Source: Chroococcidiopsidaceae cyanobacterium CP_BM_RX_35 (GTDB taxonomy: Bacteria > Cyanobacteriota > Cyanobacteriia > Cyanobacteriales > Chroococcidiopsidaceae). Taken from it: a stretch of 5,882 nucleotides of DNA. Below the pieces are notes generated by a model. The model had not been told where the DNA came from and did not search any database. It saw only the letters and a program-made list of their open reading frames with translations. Of the stretch, positions 5,196-5,882 are shown one piece after another. A program made the translations under genes and the position numbers. Numbering within the stretch: position 1 is the stretch's first letter; each line of letters opens with the position of its first letter. The stretch spans positions 1 to 5,882 of the forward strand of contig JAFAVL010000301.1 in assembly GCA_019242465.1 (NCBI GenBank), given 5' to 3'.

Positions 5196-5582
5196 ATGAC
5201 TGTTGAAGAGTTGCAAAAGAATGACATGATGGCGCACTTGCTCGATGCCCTCAATGCTGGCAAAGACATTGGTCATTACGGCAGACTAGTATTTGCAATG
5301 GTGGCGCGTCACTTCTTGAGCGAAGAAGAGTTGATCGGTCATCTCCAGCAAGACCGCGACTTCAATGAAGCTCAAGCACGGGCACTGTATCAACAGGTGC
5401 AAGGTAAAGATTATAATCCACCTAAGCGGGAGCGGGTATTGGAATGGCAGCAGCATCAAGAATTTCCCATTTGCCCCAACCCTGATGACCCGGATGCCTG
5501 CAATGTCTACAAAGACTTGCAGTTTCCAGAACATGTTTATGAGAATATCTCCAGCTACCACGAACACAAGGCGGATAGTTAG
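5196..5582 (+). CDS. Small conserved cyanobacterial protein of unknown function
   Basis: This 128-residue acidic, soluble protein has no signal peptide, membrane helix or motif that I can tie to a function. The first 70 residues are predicted helical (EELQKNDMMAHLLDALNAGK, then GHYGRLVFAMVARHFLSEEE), followed by a helix whose ELIGHLQQDRDFNEAQARAL resembles a small helical bundle. The second half has a conserved-looking segment NPPKRERVLEWQQHQEFPIC followed by CPNPDDPDACNVYKDLQFP, with two Cys residues (in PICPNP and DACNVY) in a Pro/Asp-rich loop. I recall near-identical proteins from other cyanobacteria but no characterised member. AAGGA (5184-5188) lies 7 bases before the ATG. It sits alone between the protease/regulator operon and the convergent gnd gene, so it is probably transcribed on its own. 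Confidence 0.85.
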   Translation: MTVEELQKNDMMAHLLDALNAGKDIGHYGRLVFAMVARHFLSEEELIGHLQQDRDFNEAQARALYQQVQGKDYNPPKRERVLEWQQHQEFPICPNPDDPDACNVYKDLQFPEHVYENISSYHEHKADS

Positions 5583-5618
5583 TTCAGGCTAAAGAGTTAA
5601 GACTTCGTTCTTGATTTG

Positions 5619-5658
5619 AAAAAATCCCCAACCTTAGCTAATTGTAAGAGGCTGGGGA
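5619..5658 (-). terminator. Rho-independent terminator of gnd
   Basis: On the minus strand TCCCCA-G-CCT (5658-5649) pairs with AGG-T-TGGGGA (5634-5625), one mismatch, with a loop of about 14 bases. It runs straight into TTTTTT (the A-run at 5619-5624 on the plus strand). It begins about 27 bases after the gnd stop. The plus-strand side has no T-run, so it should act mainly on gnd transcripts, although the stem could also stabilise the 3' end of the convergent small-protein transcript. Confidence 0.8.
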
Positions 5659-5684
5659 AGAGCTTAATCAAGTTGTGAATCTGC

Positions 5685-5882
5685 TTAGGGTGTAGTTAGG
5701 TGTTCAGCTTGTTGTGACTCAGGCGTTGAAGTCTGCACGGACTCTTGTGAGAAGTGTGTCCATTCGGTGTGGAAGAAGCCTGACTTATCAACACGCTCGT
5801 AGGTATGGGCACCAAAGTAGTCTCGCTGTGCTTGCGTCAGGTTTTGGGGTAAGCGAGCGTTCCGATAGCTGTCGAAATAATC
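5685..5882 (-). CDS. gnd: 6-phosphogluconate dehydrogenase, C-terminal 65 residues
   Basis: The minus strand is open from the right edge to a TAA at 5687-5685, giving the last 65 residues of a protein whose remainder lies outside the window. [20 protein letters not shown], then [17 protein letters not shown], is the characteristic C-terminal tail of decarboxylating 6-phosphogluconate dehydrogenase. That enzyme carries out the NADP-linked oxidative pentose phosphate step giving ribulose 5-phosphate, and the tail reaches into the neighbouring subunit of the dimer. In E. coli the protein ends almost immediately after HTEW; here 24 more polar, Ser/Thr/Gln-rich residues follow, to HLTTP. A Rho-independent terminator follows. 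The gene is convergent with the small-protein gene. Confidence 0.95.
   Translation of the reverse strand, partial: DYFDSYRNARLPQNLTQAQRDYFGAHTYERVDKSGFFHTEWTHFSQESVQTSTPESQQAEHLTTP

Overview
This is chromosomal sequence from a cyanobacterium. The evidence is three copies of the HIP1 octamer GCGATCGC, a roughly 33-kDa three-domain ribosomal protein S1 homologue, a dienelactone hydrolase of cyanobacterial type, and a small protein that I recall only from cyanobacteria. The genus cannot be fixed from the sequence. I see no tRNA, rRNA, CRISPR array, transposase or prophage gene.

Layout from left to right: (1) 1-858, minus strand, a GntR-family regulator cut by the left edge. (2) A 174-base divergent spacer. 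(3) 1033-1830, plus strand, a dienelactone-hydrolase-family enzyme, overlapping by ATGA with (4) 1827-2723, an S1-domain protein of the Rps1B type. (5) After 122 bases, a tight three-gene plus-strand operon: an HtrA/S1C-like protein with a PDZ domain whose catalytic His and Ser positions are both Glu (2846-3781); a short trypsin-like protease with a complete His-Asp-Ser triad but no PDZ domain (3786-4385); and a NarL/LuxR-type regulator whose receiver lacks the phospho-acceptor Asp (4382-5023). (6) 5196-5582, plus strand, a small conserved protein of unknown function. (7) 5685-5882, minus strand, the C-terminus of 6-phosphogluconate dehydrogenase, followed by its own Rho-independent terminator.

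The most interesting part is the three-gene operon. It looks like an HtrA protease split in two: the PDZ domain sits on an apparently dead protease fold and the live active site sits on a separate small protein. Both are co-transcribed with a DNA-binding regulator whose receiver carries Glu in place of Asp. None of the three has a visible signal peptide or membrane segment, so I infer a cytoplasmic proteolysis-linked or PDZ-linked transcriptional switch that does not need phosphorylation. That function is inference; the residue changes and the gene order are read directly. Smaller points include a canonical-phase A-AAA-AAA run at the hydrolase/S1 junction and a perfect hairpin inserted in frame into the hydrolase.
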